Shown: positions 44,439 to 53,483 of the stretch, in pieces | How positions within the stretch are numbered: the stretch's first letter is position 1 | Layout of the letters: the number at the start of each line of letters is the position of its first letter | DNA from: Hawksworthiomyces lignivorus | Taxonomy: Eukaryota > Ascomycota > Sordariomycetes > Ophiostomatales > Ophiostomataceae | Assembly: GCA_002917075.1 (NCBI GenBank) | Contig: NTMA01000044.1 | Span: 186,001 to 250,000, forward strand | Reading direction: 5' to 3' | DNA: 64,000 bases | Program-made: the position numbers and the translations under genes | The notes under the pieces: model-generated | What the model saw: the letters and a program-made list of their open reading frames with translations, nothing else | Told to the model about the DNA's origin: nothing | Databases searched by the model: none

Positions 44439-46622
44439 ATGGATCTTCAGGACGTAACCAGTCTCTGCGACAAATGCAAGAAGCTCTTTTCCACCAGAGA
44501 GAGTCTCCAAAGGTTTGCTGACGCATCAGATGGCCTCCAAGGAGTGTATCATGGTCAGTTGTCCGAGCTGATGAGCATGAAGAACTGTGCTCTTTGCTCG
44601 TTGATGATCAAAAATCTGGACGTCCAGCTTTCGACAGAGCTCTTCACAAAAGGAACCACCATTGCAGACTACGAAAACACTGGGGAAGTATGGCTTGAAA
44701 TTGAGTATTTTTTGCTTCTGGATGGTGATATGGAGTTTCCCGTCCCTTGGGATGCTCCACTTTTCGGACTGGCAGTGAATCTCAATTTTAGCGATGCTCA
44801 TGAAGATGAGCCCACCATGACCTCGGTCTATCTAAGCTTCTACCAAATCCCAGGTATAGCTCTCTGAGACGGCGAATTTCCTAAATTGAGAGCCTATTAA
44901 CATGCTTTTCTTCAGACGCAGTGGATTCCTCACAGACAGGTCGTAAGTTTGAAGCATTCCACTCACCAATCAGACAACTTGCCTGACCTTGAAGTCATTC
45001 CTGATTATCTGAGACCTTTGGATGGGTTTCATCCGTCCCCCGACTTTTGGAAAGACGCAGCTTTTATCCAACCTATTAGAGATATGGTAAATGAATGTCG
45101 ACACCATCATTCACGATGCCGAGGCAGGGAAACGTCATTCCTCCCACGCGCTGTTCTCGATGTGAGCACCTGCCATAGCGATGGTGTTGTTCGTTTGCAC
45201 ATATCATCGGCTGGCGAACAAGGCGATTACATTGCCTTGAGCTACTGCTGGGGTGGCCCGCAGAAGATCGTGACGACAATGAAGAATCGCACCATGCATC
45301 AGCGGCAAGGCATCCCGCTAGCAGACCTTCCACGGTCTATTGCCGATGCTGCCCGCATCACAGCACAGCTCGGCATCTCGTATCTTTGGGTAGATGCGCT
45401 CTGCATCGCGCAGGACGACAGCGCAGAGAAGGCACGCGAAATCGAAAACATGGGCGACATCTATTCTCATGCGACTCTCGTTGTGCTTGCATCAGGGCTC
45501 GCACGTGCCGCTGATGACGGGTTCCTCCATTATTTGGACGAAATTGCAGTTGTGCCTGTCTTGACTAGTCCGACAGTCCCAGGCAGAGACGGCGAACAAG
45601 GCGACCGAGGTGAGCCATCGGTGGTGCGACTCGCCCTTTGTCACAAAGCCAGCTACGCGCCGCCACTTGATGGTCGAGGCTGGACGTTTCAGGAGCGGTA
45701 TATGTCGTCACGCCGTCTCGAATGCCGTGGCGCAGCTGGTATTTCGTTTCGATGCACCGAGACAGCCAGCCGCTTTTTGTGCAATGCCTGGGCGCCAGAC
45801 GAGAGCAGTCCTAACGAGCTGTTCTATGATGACAACGACAAAATCGGGCTGGGAAGAGACGGCGTGTCCACGTGGCACGATCTCGTGACAGACTACTGTT
45901 TCCGACAGCTCTCGTTCAAGGAGGATCGTCTACCTGCCATTGCTGGTCTTGCCAAACGACAAGCTGCACTGTTTCAAGCTGAGGCCCTGGCCTCCTCTTC
46001 TTCTTCTCTTGCCACAGACGATATATACTTGGCAGGTCTATGGAAGAACCAAATTATCGACGATCTGATGTGGTCTGCTCTGGTCCCGGAGGGCCTTAAA
46101 CTCTCCCTAGATGACTATCGCCAGCCGGGCTGGTCTTGGATGTCTGTGCTTGACCATCGACGTGGGCTGATCATTGGCCCCGTGTCCATGCAGTTGAAGA
46201 ATCAGAACATTGTGGCTCACGAGGCCCGCCTGGTCGGGCATGACTTACGCCTCGCTCAGCCAGATGCGCACTTTGGCCACGTTCTCAGCGGCACCCTTGT
46301 GCTCCGCGCCAAGGTGGCATTGGCCTCAGCGGCCTATTGGGCCGCACCCCGATTAGCTGTTGTCGACGATCCGTGCGCTTACCGCCTCACAGACGAAGAG
46401 AAAAACAACCAGTTGCACCTGCTGTGGCTTCAATGTGGCCAAATGTACAATGTCCTCAGCGAACGGAGGCAGTATTATGACAGAGGTCTATTGGTGCTTC
46501 CACACCGAGACGGCAGTCATTCCTGGAAACGATTAGGGATATTTAAAAATTGGGCAGACGAGCCGGAGGACATGCTTTATGATTGGGATGCCATCGAATA
46601 TCAAGAAATTAAGTTAGTATAA
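44439..46622 (+). CDS. HET-domain (heterokaryon incompatibility) protein
   Basis: Three exons: 44439-44853, 44916-44942 and 44995-46622, with introns of 62 and 52 nt (GTATAG...TTCAG and GTAAGT...TTGAAG). They join in frame to 689 residues; the 27-nt middle exon is needed to keep phase. The N-terminus has a CxxC-containing segment (LCDKCKKLF ... CALCSLMI), common ahead of HET domains in this subfamily. The HET domain proper spans about residues 226-380: YIALSYCWGG, LPRSIADAARITAQLGISYL, WVDALCIAQDD, then MGDIYSHATLVVLAS and GRGWTFQERYMS. The remainder is a variable C-terminal region with no NACHT or repeats. Such proteins trigger growth arrest or cell death when activated by a partner. There is no NLR partner directly beside it; the broken NLR lies 31 kb away. 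Confidence 0.9.
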
Positions 46623-47265
46623 TAGAAGAGTGTTGTCCTGAATAATATGCAGTCGGACTCTTTCTTTCATCAGATATGAAAGCAGAATATGTGCTCTTGA
46701 ATTCGACATTAGCATACGTTTGGGCAATATATAACCCAGCTCTTGACCAGAGCGCTTATACATTCAGAGGCTTCTTCTTCTTCTTTCCTTTCTTCTTCTT
46801 TCCTTTTTGTTTCTTATTTTTGACGTTTTCGTGAATAAGACGATCTGCGTCTCGCATTCGAGCTGAATTTTTTTGGTTTTTTCTTTTCTTCTTTACTTTA
46901 CAATAACTGATTTGTAGCCTTATTCACGTAATAAATGCAATTAGATCCCATATTTTGAAGTGTCCGGGTGGGCGCACATTGGCGCGGTCGATAAGATTCA
47001 AGCATTGGTTGTTCGAAAGCCTTCTTTTTGTCGCATAGCATAGTGGTAAATTCTCGCACCGTGGTGATATCGTTTTCCTGATGTCTAGAGCTGATGGAGG
47101 TGCTGTAGAGGCGCTTTTATGCGTTCTGGCGCTTTTTTTGTAAGACCGCGAAATGCTGAGCACAGCACTTGTAAGAACTCTGTACGCGTCAGAGGCTGCC
47201 GGAGTCAAGGCTAAGAGAAACATGTAATAATAAAGACAACTTATATAAGGATTATAACGTTCATT
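46623..47265. other. Spacer with pyrimidine tract
   Basis: A TTCTTCTTC-rich tract (about 46768-46810) and AT-rich DNA lie here. No gene is seen. A short tRNA-like string near 47031-47075 was examined and not accepted. Confidence 0.5.
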
Positions 47266-47883
47266 TTACGTCGTTTCGAGCGGGTTTATAAGACATCCGT
47301 CGTTAAAAAGTCCTAAATATAAACCGACATAACACGTCTCAAACAAGTCGTTAATTAAGTTTACTTCGTGTTTTCTTTTGCGCTTTATGTAATTGTCGTC
47401 ACCAATATCGTCGCTCAAACTACGTGTGGAAAGGCTGAGTTTTACCTCAACGTCTACGACAAAGACATACGTAACCTTACCACGCGCCAACAGCTGAAAG
47501 GCGTCTTGAACAGTTTACGTAAAGACGAAGTTATGAGCAGCGCGGTCGGCGTCTGTTTCAAGACGCGAGCGGGCCTCCTCGTCGTACGGTGGTAGCTCGA
47601 CTTCAATAAGGATCTCGCGCACGGCAGCGAAGCGGCGACAACAAGTCGCAACAGAGTCCGTCAACCCGGCAAGCGCGTCACCTTGGGTGTCAAGGAGCGT
47701 CTTGCTTGATAGGGTCTTCTTCAGCCGTTCTGGAGTTAACCGGAGCTTCGAAAAGGTTCGCCGCTCGATATTGGCCTGCCAGTCACGCGAGACAGCTGCG
47801 TAAAGGGCAAGGCTGTTTTCGTCTGCGTCCAGGTAGCCGATGACAGTCGCGATGACTTCGGGTGGCAACACAATATCAGCCAT
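47266..47883 (-). pseudogene. F-box-like protein gene with an in-frame TAA
   Basis: From the ATG at 47883 the product begins MADIVLPPEVIATVIGYLD and continues with SLALYAAVSRDWQANIERR, the usual first part of fungal F-box proteins. These bind Skp1 and recruit targets to SCF ubiquitin ligases. A TAA at 47515-47517 stops it after 122 residues (ending AHNFVFT). The same frame then runs on for 82 more codons, TVQDAFQLLARGKVTYVFVV onward to TGA 47266, in the style of the region that follows the F-box in relatives. Full-length relatives are several hundred residues, so the gene is also cut short at its 3' end. An LTR-like element sits 60 bp upstream of the ATG and may have displaced its promoter. 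Confidence 0.65.
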
Positions 47884-47943
47884 GTTATCTTGTGTTTGAA
47901 CCGGGCGGTAATATAGTTTCGTCTCCCGTTTGTGTTTTCTTGT

Positions 47944-48122
47944 TGTCAAGTCAGTTTGAGTAGAGCCATTGATTAGAAGAGGCCAAAAGAGATATCCTAG
48001 AGGGAGGCAGGGCGAGGAGCCCTCTCTATATAGTGCTATATACAGTGTATGACCACGGTATTCAAGTGATAGGCATACGGTATCGACCTACAGGCATGGT
48101 ATTATATAAGCACTGCTCAACA
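47944..48122. mobile_element. Solo-LTR-like element, copy 2, with 5-bp target duplication
   Basis: This 179-bp copy begins TGTCAAG and ends CTCAACA, closely matching 13841-14019. It is flanked by CTTGT on both sides (47939-47943 and 48123-48127), a 5-bp target-site duplication as made by LTR-retrotransposon integrases. This identifies the exact ends of the element and supports an LTR rather than a chance repeat. No internal retroelement coding sequence is adjacent, so it is solo. Confidence 0.85.
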
Positions 48123-48993
48123 CTTGTCGTCAAGAGTCGGGATTTGATATATGTAGCGCCGGTTTTTGATACGCGCACCGTCCCCTGCACACCCGTGATA
48201 TTTTGATTAACTGATAGGCCATTTCGTGCTCCTTTTACACAATTAAGACAAAGAGGCGCCGCCATCATGCACATCCTTTTTAACATAGATGAACGTCACA
48301 GGGCAAGCGAGAATCTGGGCCATGTCTGTATGAGAAACCTAAAAACTGCACAGATTTAAGTCTGTCGTGATGCAATCGACAGTGCAATGGGCCAAGGTCT
48401 CGGGGGCGGCCCAGGGCCCACCGACCCACCGGCGCACTCACCTCCACCCCTATTTCAGCCGAGGGCTTCGTGCCGAACACCTTCATGATAACTCCTTTCT
48501 TCTGTATCTTTAGTCTTTCGTTCATTTCGGCCAATACTATTGCCTCAGGGCTCTCTTGCGCTCCTTGCCAGTAGACCCCTTACAATATATTGTGTATATA
48601 TGAGAGTAAATGAAATCATTTTACGGAACAAAATAATCTATGTCAGTAATGACATTGAAGCGTTAAAAGCATATCCTATAGGCCGTGTAAGTTCTTATGT
48701 TGTTTGATATTTCGAATACTGCGTCGGCATCTCTGGATTTCGCGACCCGCGGCCGCTAGGAGCATAAAATAAAGAAGGGTCGGTTTTGTCGGGATTGGCA
48801 GATAATCTTTCAGGAGCAAAATCTAGACGCAAATAGCCTTCGCTAGTGCACGTCTTGTCATTACCGATTGTCTGAAACGCAAATGAATTACTATTCCTAT
48901 GGCCTTGTTCTATGTATATACTCTTACATTCTATTGAACATTAACTTCAACTAAGACTAATCACTTTAGACTGAACGGGTGGCTTTGCGACAA
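48123..48993. other. Spacer with a decayed repeat
   Basis: It contains repeat family C (48405-48560). Apart from that there is no coding signal; the right end is 3' flank of the minus-strand SDR gene. Confidence 0.5.
48405..48560. repeat. Dispersed repeat family C, copy 1
   Basis: This aligns with 62935-63085: shared blocks include GCGGCCCA, ACC.ACCGGC, CCCTTATTT-like, TTCTTCTGTATCT, CTTTCGTTCAT and CTATTGCCTCAG.GCTC, in the same order and orientation. The copies are diverged and non-coding. Probably part of an old mobile element. Confidence 0.65.
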
Positions 48994-49977
48994 TTAATCC
49001 ATATCGAGAAAGTCAAACGATTTCTTCTCTTCGTCACTCTTGGCCAGAGTGTTGATGGTCCACTGCCAAAGATCTTCCTGCTTCTCCCTGTCATAAGACG
49101 CCTTGCTAGACTTGATTTCCTTCAAGCCTTCAAAATAAACTCCACTTTGACCTTTAACTTCCAACCCAACGGCTAGTCGAGCCAATGCCAACCCAGACTC
49201 CTTGGGCGTGTGTATATTAGGAGAAACGAGGACCCTCAACACGGGAATCATTCTCGGCAAGACATGAGTTGAGAGAAACCGGAGAACGCCGGGATACTTC
49301 CTTGGTAGTCCCGTCCCAAACATGAGACCGGGATCAATCGAAGTCACAGTCCACTGCTTTTTGTGACGTTGGTTGATCGTCTGAAAACGTCGGTGCAAGC
49401 CGTACGCGAATAAGACGTTGCTCAGCTTCGTGCTCGTGTAGCGCTGGCGACCTGGGTCTTTAGCCGATTCCGGTGTTGGATGAGCCAGCTGTTCAGCTGT
49501 GTCATATCGAGCCTCCGGCATGCCAGTATGTTGTTCCGGGTCGTGTGTACCGCTAGAGACAATGACGACGCGAGCATCATCGGCGAGATGAGAACGGAGA
49601 AGGAAAAACAACAGAGCATGTCCGATGTGGCTGATGGCAAACGTCTTTTCGAACCCGTCCACAGAATATTCTAGGTCACCAGGGAACTGCAGCGCAGCGT
49701 TCAACACTAATGATTGAATGGGTGGGAGTTGACTAGCGTCCCACTTCTCGGCAAATGAGCGAACGCTGGCGAGGCTGCCAAGGTCGAGCGGCCAGAATTC
49801 AACATTATTTTGGCCCAGCGTACGGTTGATCTTCTCTGCAGCTGAATTGGGGTCTGAACGCGATGCGATAATGATGTTCAATTCAGGATGTGCTCGAGCA
49901 ACGTCCACGGCGCATTCGTAGCCCAGGCCCGAGGTTCCGCCTGTGATGAGAACGACACGCTTAGACTGGGAGGCCAT
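48994..49977 (-). CDS. Short-chain dehydrogenase/reductase, retinol-dehydrogenase/protochlorophyllide-reductase-like
   Basis: The single-exon gene encodes 327 residues. SDR motifs are complete: TGGTSGLG (12-19) for NADP(H), DLGSL (65-69), LNAA (92-95), Ser pair S141/S142 and Y180-x3-K184 in RYTSTKLSN. IDPGLMFGTGLPR marks the loop after the active site. The size and C-terminal helices match the extended light-dependent-reductase/retinol-DH-like group common in fungal secondary metabolism. It is probably soluble and reduces a carbonyl using NADPH. Its start lies 329 bp from the start of the OrsD-type regulator on the other strand, so the two may share a promoter and be co-regulated. Confidence 0.9.
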   Translation of the reverse strand: MASQSKRVVLITGGTSGLGYECAVDVARAHPELNIIIASRSDPNSAAEKINRTLGQNNVEFWPLDLGSLASVRSFAEKWDASQLPPIQSLVLNAALQFPGDLEYSVDGFEKTFAISHIGHALLFFLLRSHLADDARVVIVSSGTHDPEQHTGMPEARYDTAEQLAHPTPESAKDPGRQRYTSTKLSNVLFAYGLHRRFQTINQRHKKQWTVTSIDPGLMFGTGLPRKYPGVLRFLSTHVLPRMIPVLRVLVSPNIHTPKESGLALARLAVGLEVKGQSGVYFEGLKEIKSSKASYDREKQEDLWQWTINTLAKSDEEKKSFDFLDMD

Positions 49978-50306
49978 GACGAGAATGCGAGAGGACTAGC
50001 TTGCGGTCGGTCAGAGTTTGGAAGTTTACTCGCAATTGCAAGGGGAAGCCCAGGAAAAGAACATGGCGTCTTTGTGTGGGCGGCCAGGAATTTATACATG
50101 CTTGCAGCCCCAGGTGTTGGAGGTGTCTTACTCTGCCTCGCCGGCCTTGTCCGGTTCCGGTTAGTGTGGAACGGCACCGATGGTTTAAAACATTGGTCCC
50201 GTTCTAGTTAGCGGCGAATGCTGGTATATCAGGTGCCGTTCTGCTGATATGTAGTTACGGAACGTCCCAAATCTCAAATATCCTCTTTTTCTCGGCAAAT
50301 ACGTAG
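49978..50306. promoter_or_regulatory. Bidirectional promoter region, SDR / zinc-finger regulator
   Basis: These 329 bp separate two divergently transcribed start codons. No reading frame inside looks coding. A shared regulatory region is inferred from geometry only; I see no clear operator. Confidence 0.5.
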
Positions 50307-51779
50307 ATGATCATCATGACGGCTCCAACTATTAATACAACGGACCTGATAGGACCGCCACCAGCGAAGCTACTGCGCTACTCCAGCGCTCACCAGGTGC
50401 TTATCTGCATAACATGTCGGTATGCAGTCCAGCCAAGTGCCATATCTCGCCACCTTAAAGATATTCACCACATCTATCGAGGCAAGAGGCGTCCTTATAT
50501 TGAATATGCTAGCGGATTGACGCTCAGGGAGCCAGAAGATGTCGCTCCACCGAGGGGCGACCAGTTTCCCGTGCCCCATCTTCCGGTCGAACAAGGGTTG
50601 AAATGCGCGGCTTTCGGCTGCGATTACTTGTGTGTCTCAACTAAGCGGATGGAGTGTCACTGGTCGGCGATTCACGGCCAAAAAGGAATACAATGGCGTG
50701 ATTGGAGCCCTACTCTCCTCCAGACGTTTTTCAGAGGCAACATGCTGCGTTATTTCACTAGCGACAGCGAGCTGCGATCGCCGAAGCCAGGGCTGCTGCA
50801 ACACATCCGACAAGCCTTCCATCTAGATGACCTGGACACCTTCATCCTCCACCATTATTTCTCCTTGACTTTTGAATCCTTTATTTTTGACGATAACGAC
50901 GACAGCCACGCTTCAGAGAAAATCTGGCTCGATGTTGTGCCTCGCATCGCCTGCGACAATCCGTTTGTCTTGCATGGCATCTTGGCCTGCACAGCTCTTC
51001 ACATGGCCCATACAATGCCGTCTAAAAGGAATGCATTCACGGTCCGAGCACTGGTTCACCAGGAAACGGCAATGCCTCTTTTCCGACGCGCTATCGACCA
51101 TCCCACCGATGGCAACTCCCAAGCCATTCTGACTTTTAGTTACTTGCTCACCATCTACACTCTCGCCCTTGACGTTGATAGTGTCGATTCCGTCGATTCA
51201 CTTCTCCTCGTGGACAAGTCTGCTTCCGTCTGGGGCAGCAAGCCTATCATACTGCCGCCATGGCTGCATCTCCTGCGGTCCGGCTGCGTAATGCTCTGCG
51301 ACGTCTGGAAAGCCATTGAAACAAGCCCTGTGATCATGCTAGCCCGTGCCTGGGAGATCTATGAAGACCTGCACGATCTTACGGACAGCACAAAACCATA
51401 CCTAGACTACTTTCTCTCTATTGTCCCGGACGACTCCTCCTGGTCACAAGAGAGCATCGCGACATACTGCAACGCCGCTACTACGCTGGCTGAGTCCTTT
51501 GCATATATAAACGACCGACATAAACAAACCAGATTTACAATTTGGAATGCTCTCGCAGTCTGGCCGACACGGGTGGGAGATGACTATGTAGCACTCCTAG
51601 GTATGAGACATCCGGGAGCGTTGATCTTGTTGGTGCACTATTGTGTCATTCTAAAGCAGCTTACTGAACTCTGGTACTTCAAAGAGAGACCAGAGAAATT
51701 ACTCGCATCTGTTATACGTGTTCTTGACAAGAGGTGGCTTCCCTATGTCCAAGAGGCGATTGATCAAGTAATGAAATAG
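50307..51779 (+). CDS. Transcription-factor-like protein: OrsD-type (DUF3505) zinc fingers plus Upc2-like regulatory domain
   Basis: The single-exon gene encodes 490 residues; a second ATG (codon 4) could also serve. Two C2H2-like modules are spaced as in the DUF3505 domain of OrsD: C34-x2-C37 with H49/H54 (ICITCRYAVQPSAISRHL) and C100-x4-C105 with H118/H123 (FGCDYLCVSTKRMECHWSAI). From about residue 175 the protein matches the C-terminal domain of Upc2/fungal C6 factors: LDTFILHHYFSLTFESF, WLDVVPRIACDNPFVLHGIL, CTALHMAH. The usual Zn2Cys6 cluster is absent; the DUF3505 fingers stand in its place. It is probably nuclear. Divergent orientation to the SDR suggests local regulation of that gene. 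The repeat DSVDSVDS (VDS units) is a small local duplication. Confidence 0.82.
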   Translation: MIIMTAPTINTTDLIGPPPAKLLRYSSAHQVLICITCRYAVQPSAISRHLKDIHHIYRGKRRPYIEYASGLTLREPEDVAPPRGDQFPVPHLPVEQGLKCAAFGCDYLCVSTKRMECHWSAIHGQKGIQWRDWSPTLLQTFFRGNMLRYFTSDSELRSPKPGLLQHIRQAFHLDDLDTFILHHYFSLTFESFIFDDNDDSHASEKIWLDVVPRIACDNPFVLHGILACTALHMAHTMPSKRNAFTVRALVHQETAMPLFRRAIDHPTDGNSQAILTFSYLLTIYTLALDVDSVDSVDSLLLVDKSASVWGSKPIILPPWLHLLRSGCVMLCDVWKAIETSPVIMLARAWEIYEDLHDLTDSTKPYLDYFLSIVPDDSSWSQESIATYCNAATTLAESFAYINDRHKQTRFTIWNALAVWPTRVGDDYVALLGMRHPGALILLVHYCVILKQLTELWYFKERPEKLLASVIRVLDKRWLPYVQEAIDQVMK

Positions 51780-52676
51780 GTCCGTAGTGGGCTAACGCCG
51801 CGGTGCCATAAAACGACGAGTTAATTGAAAGCAAGGGGATTGGCGAAAGCGATCGCATCAAGTAGATTCCGCTTTGATGACTCGCTCGGTTTCTATGTTT
51901 GTCTAGAGATTAAGATGCAAATGAAGAAATTAAAACAACTTATTTAAAGCAGTCGGATAACTAGATAATCTCTCAAACAGGGAGAACGGACTGTGACATC
52001 GGTTTACTGATTATGCTGTAGATGTGAATTAGCCGCGTGGCACACAATTACTGCAGTGGCTCAAATTCCAGGTTGCGGTAATAATGCGAAGAATACAACC
52101 GTTTTTGTGTTGTGTGCACTCTTTTAGTTTGATATATTTGTTATTGTTATAAAGCTACTTCGATAAGCCTGACCCTTTGGGCCACTAATACCTTAAGCCT
52201 GTCGCACACATCATTCTTTGTAGTTATTAATATTTAATACTATAAACTTTATATTGAGTTATACGAGTCTATAATAAAAGGTAACTATTAACAGTTGACA
52301 ATACAAACATAAAGAAAAGTAAACAATTAACATCAATAAACATTATTCATTAATGCAGCCAACGTTGACTACAACGTTGGCTGCACCCGTGAGAGGCAAG
52401 ACGTTCGTGCCATACTAACCATCTTTAAGATGGTGAGACAGTGACGCTGGCAAAATAAAACGGCTTACAGACGGTTGCTGGTGCAAAGAACCAAAGCAAG
52501 CTAATGTTGAAGATCAACTCACATGACGAGAGAGCAAAAAAGAAGGAAGAAGCTGCGCTGAAGAAGGTGTCCGAGTGGATGCCGTGTCAAATGACAACAG
52601 TGACAGAGACAAGCTCACACGACGCGCATCATACCCCTTTTCTTTCGACAATTCGCGCAGACATATCTCTTTGGAA
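51780..52676. other. AT-rich spacer and possible 5' remnant of the AAA+ gene
   Basis: Bases 52200-52380 are very AT-rich. From 52527 the frame of the downstream AAA+ protein is already open, but it lacks an ATG until 52677, so a 5' exon or the original N-terminus may be lost. A near-perfect short inverted pair (CAACGTTGACTACAACGTTG) sits at about 52361-52380. Confidence 0.5.
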
Positions 52677-53483
52677 ATGTGTACGTGGCTTTACGTCTAC
52701 CAGCAAGTCGCGGCGACCCTGCGCCTGCGCGGCAAGGAGCCCCGAGACCACATCCCGTTCGCCTTTGTGTTTAAGGGGCCGCCGGGCACGGGGAAAGCCG
52801 CCACGGCCCGCAAACTCGGCCAGATATACTATGAGATGAATTTCCTCTCCACCCCGGCGGTCGAGGAGTACTCGGTGTCGGATCTCATCGGGCAATACTT
52901 GGGCCACACAGACGCAAAGGTAGTCCAGCTCCTCGACCGGGCGCTAGGGAAGGTGCTTTTCATCGACGAGGCCTACCGTCTCGCCGACTCGTCCTTCGGC
53001 GAGAATGGGAGCTACCACAAAGAGGCGGTCGGCGAGCTCGTGGACAGCATGACAAAGCCGCGGTACGCGCGGAAGATGGTGATCGTGCTGGCCGGTTACG
53101 ATGGCGACATGGACCGGCTCATGAGCATGAACCGGGGCCTGCGCGGCCGGTTCGCGACCGAGATCGTCTTCCCGCACATGTCGGCCTCGGACTGCCTGCA
53201 CCTCCTCCAGCAGAAGCTCCTTGCTGATGAGATCCAGATCAGTGGCATCGAAGGTTCGAGTATAAAGAAAAAGAACCTCAAGTTGTTTGCCCAGCTGAGC
53301 GCCTTGAGGCTGTGGGCCAATGGGCGGGATGTGGAGACGCTGGCTCAGAGCATCAGTCGATATGTGTTGATTAATGCCGGCCCGGACTGTGACCTTGACT
53401 CACTGCTAAGTGTCTCCGCAAGTAAAGTTGTTGAATTCTTGCAAGATATGTACCAAAAGCGGAGCCAGGACATGGAACTCTAA
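52677..53483 (+). CDS. Truncated CbxX/CfxQ-type AAA+ ATPase, probably a remnant
   Basis: The first in-frame ATG gives 268 residues, a single AAA+ module. Walker A is GPPGTGKA (about residues 34-41), Walker B is VLFIDEAYRL, and GRF near FRLRGR-like MNRGLRGRFA is the arginine-finger box. VSDLIGQYLGHTDAKVVQLL is the family-specific block. Related fungal proteins carry two or three such modules with ankyrin or helicase-like parts and exceed 600 residues, so this looks like one surviving module. The Ser/Thr after the Walker A Lys, which holds Mg2+, is Ala (GKA instead of GKT), so ATP hydrolysis should be impaired. There is no intron and no stop inside. A functional regulatory relic or a decaying gene are both possible. 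Confidence 0.65.
   Translation: MCTWLYVYQQVAATLRLRGKEPRDHIPFAFVFKGPPGTGKAATARKLGQIYYEMNFLSTPAVEEYSVSDLIGQYLGHTDAKVVQLLDRALGKVLFIDEAYRLADSSFGENGSYHKEAVGELVDSMTKPRYARKMVIVLAGYDGDMDRLMSMNRGLRGRFATEIVFPHMSASDCLHLLQQKLLADEIQISGIEGSSIKKKNLKLFAQLSALRLWANGRDVETLAQSISRYVLINAGPDCDLDSLLSVSASKVVEFLQDMYQKRSQDMEL

Noticed and set aside
47031..47080. tRNA-like string (GCATAGCATAGTGGTAAATT and following)
   Set aside because: It recalls the 5' half of a glycine or aspartate tRNA, but no matching acceptor stem or TTC-loop box was found at the right distance.
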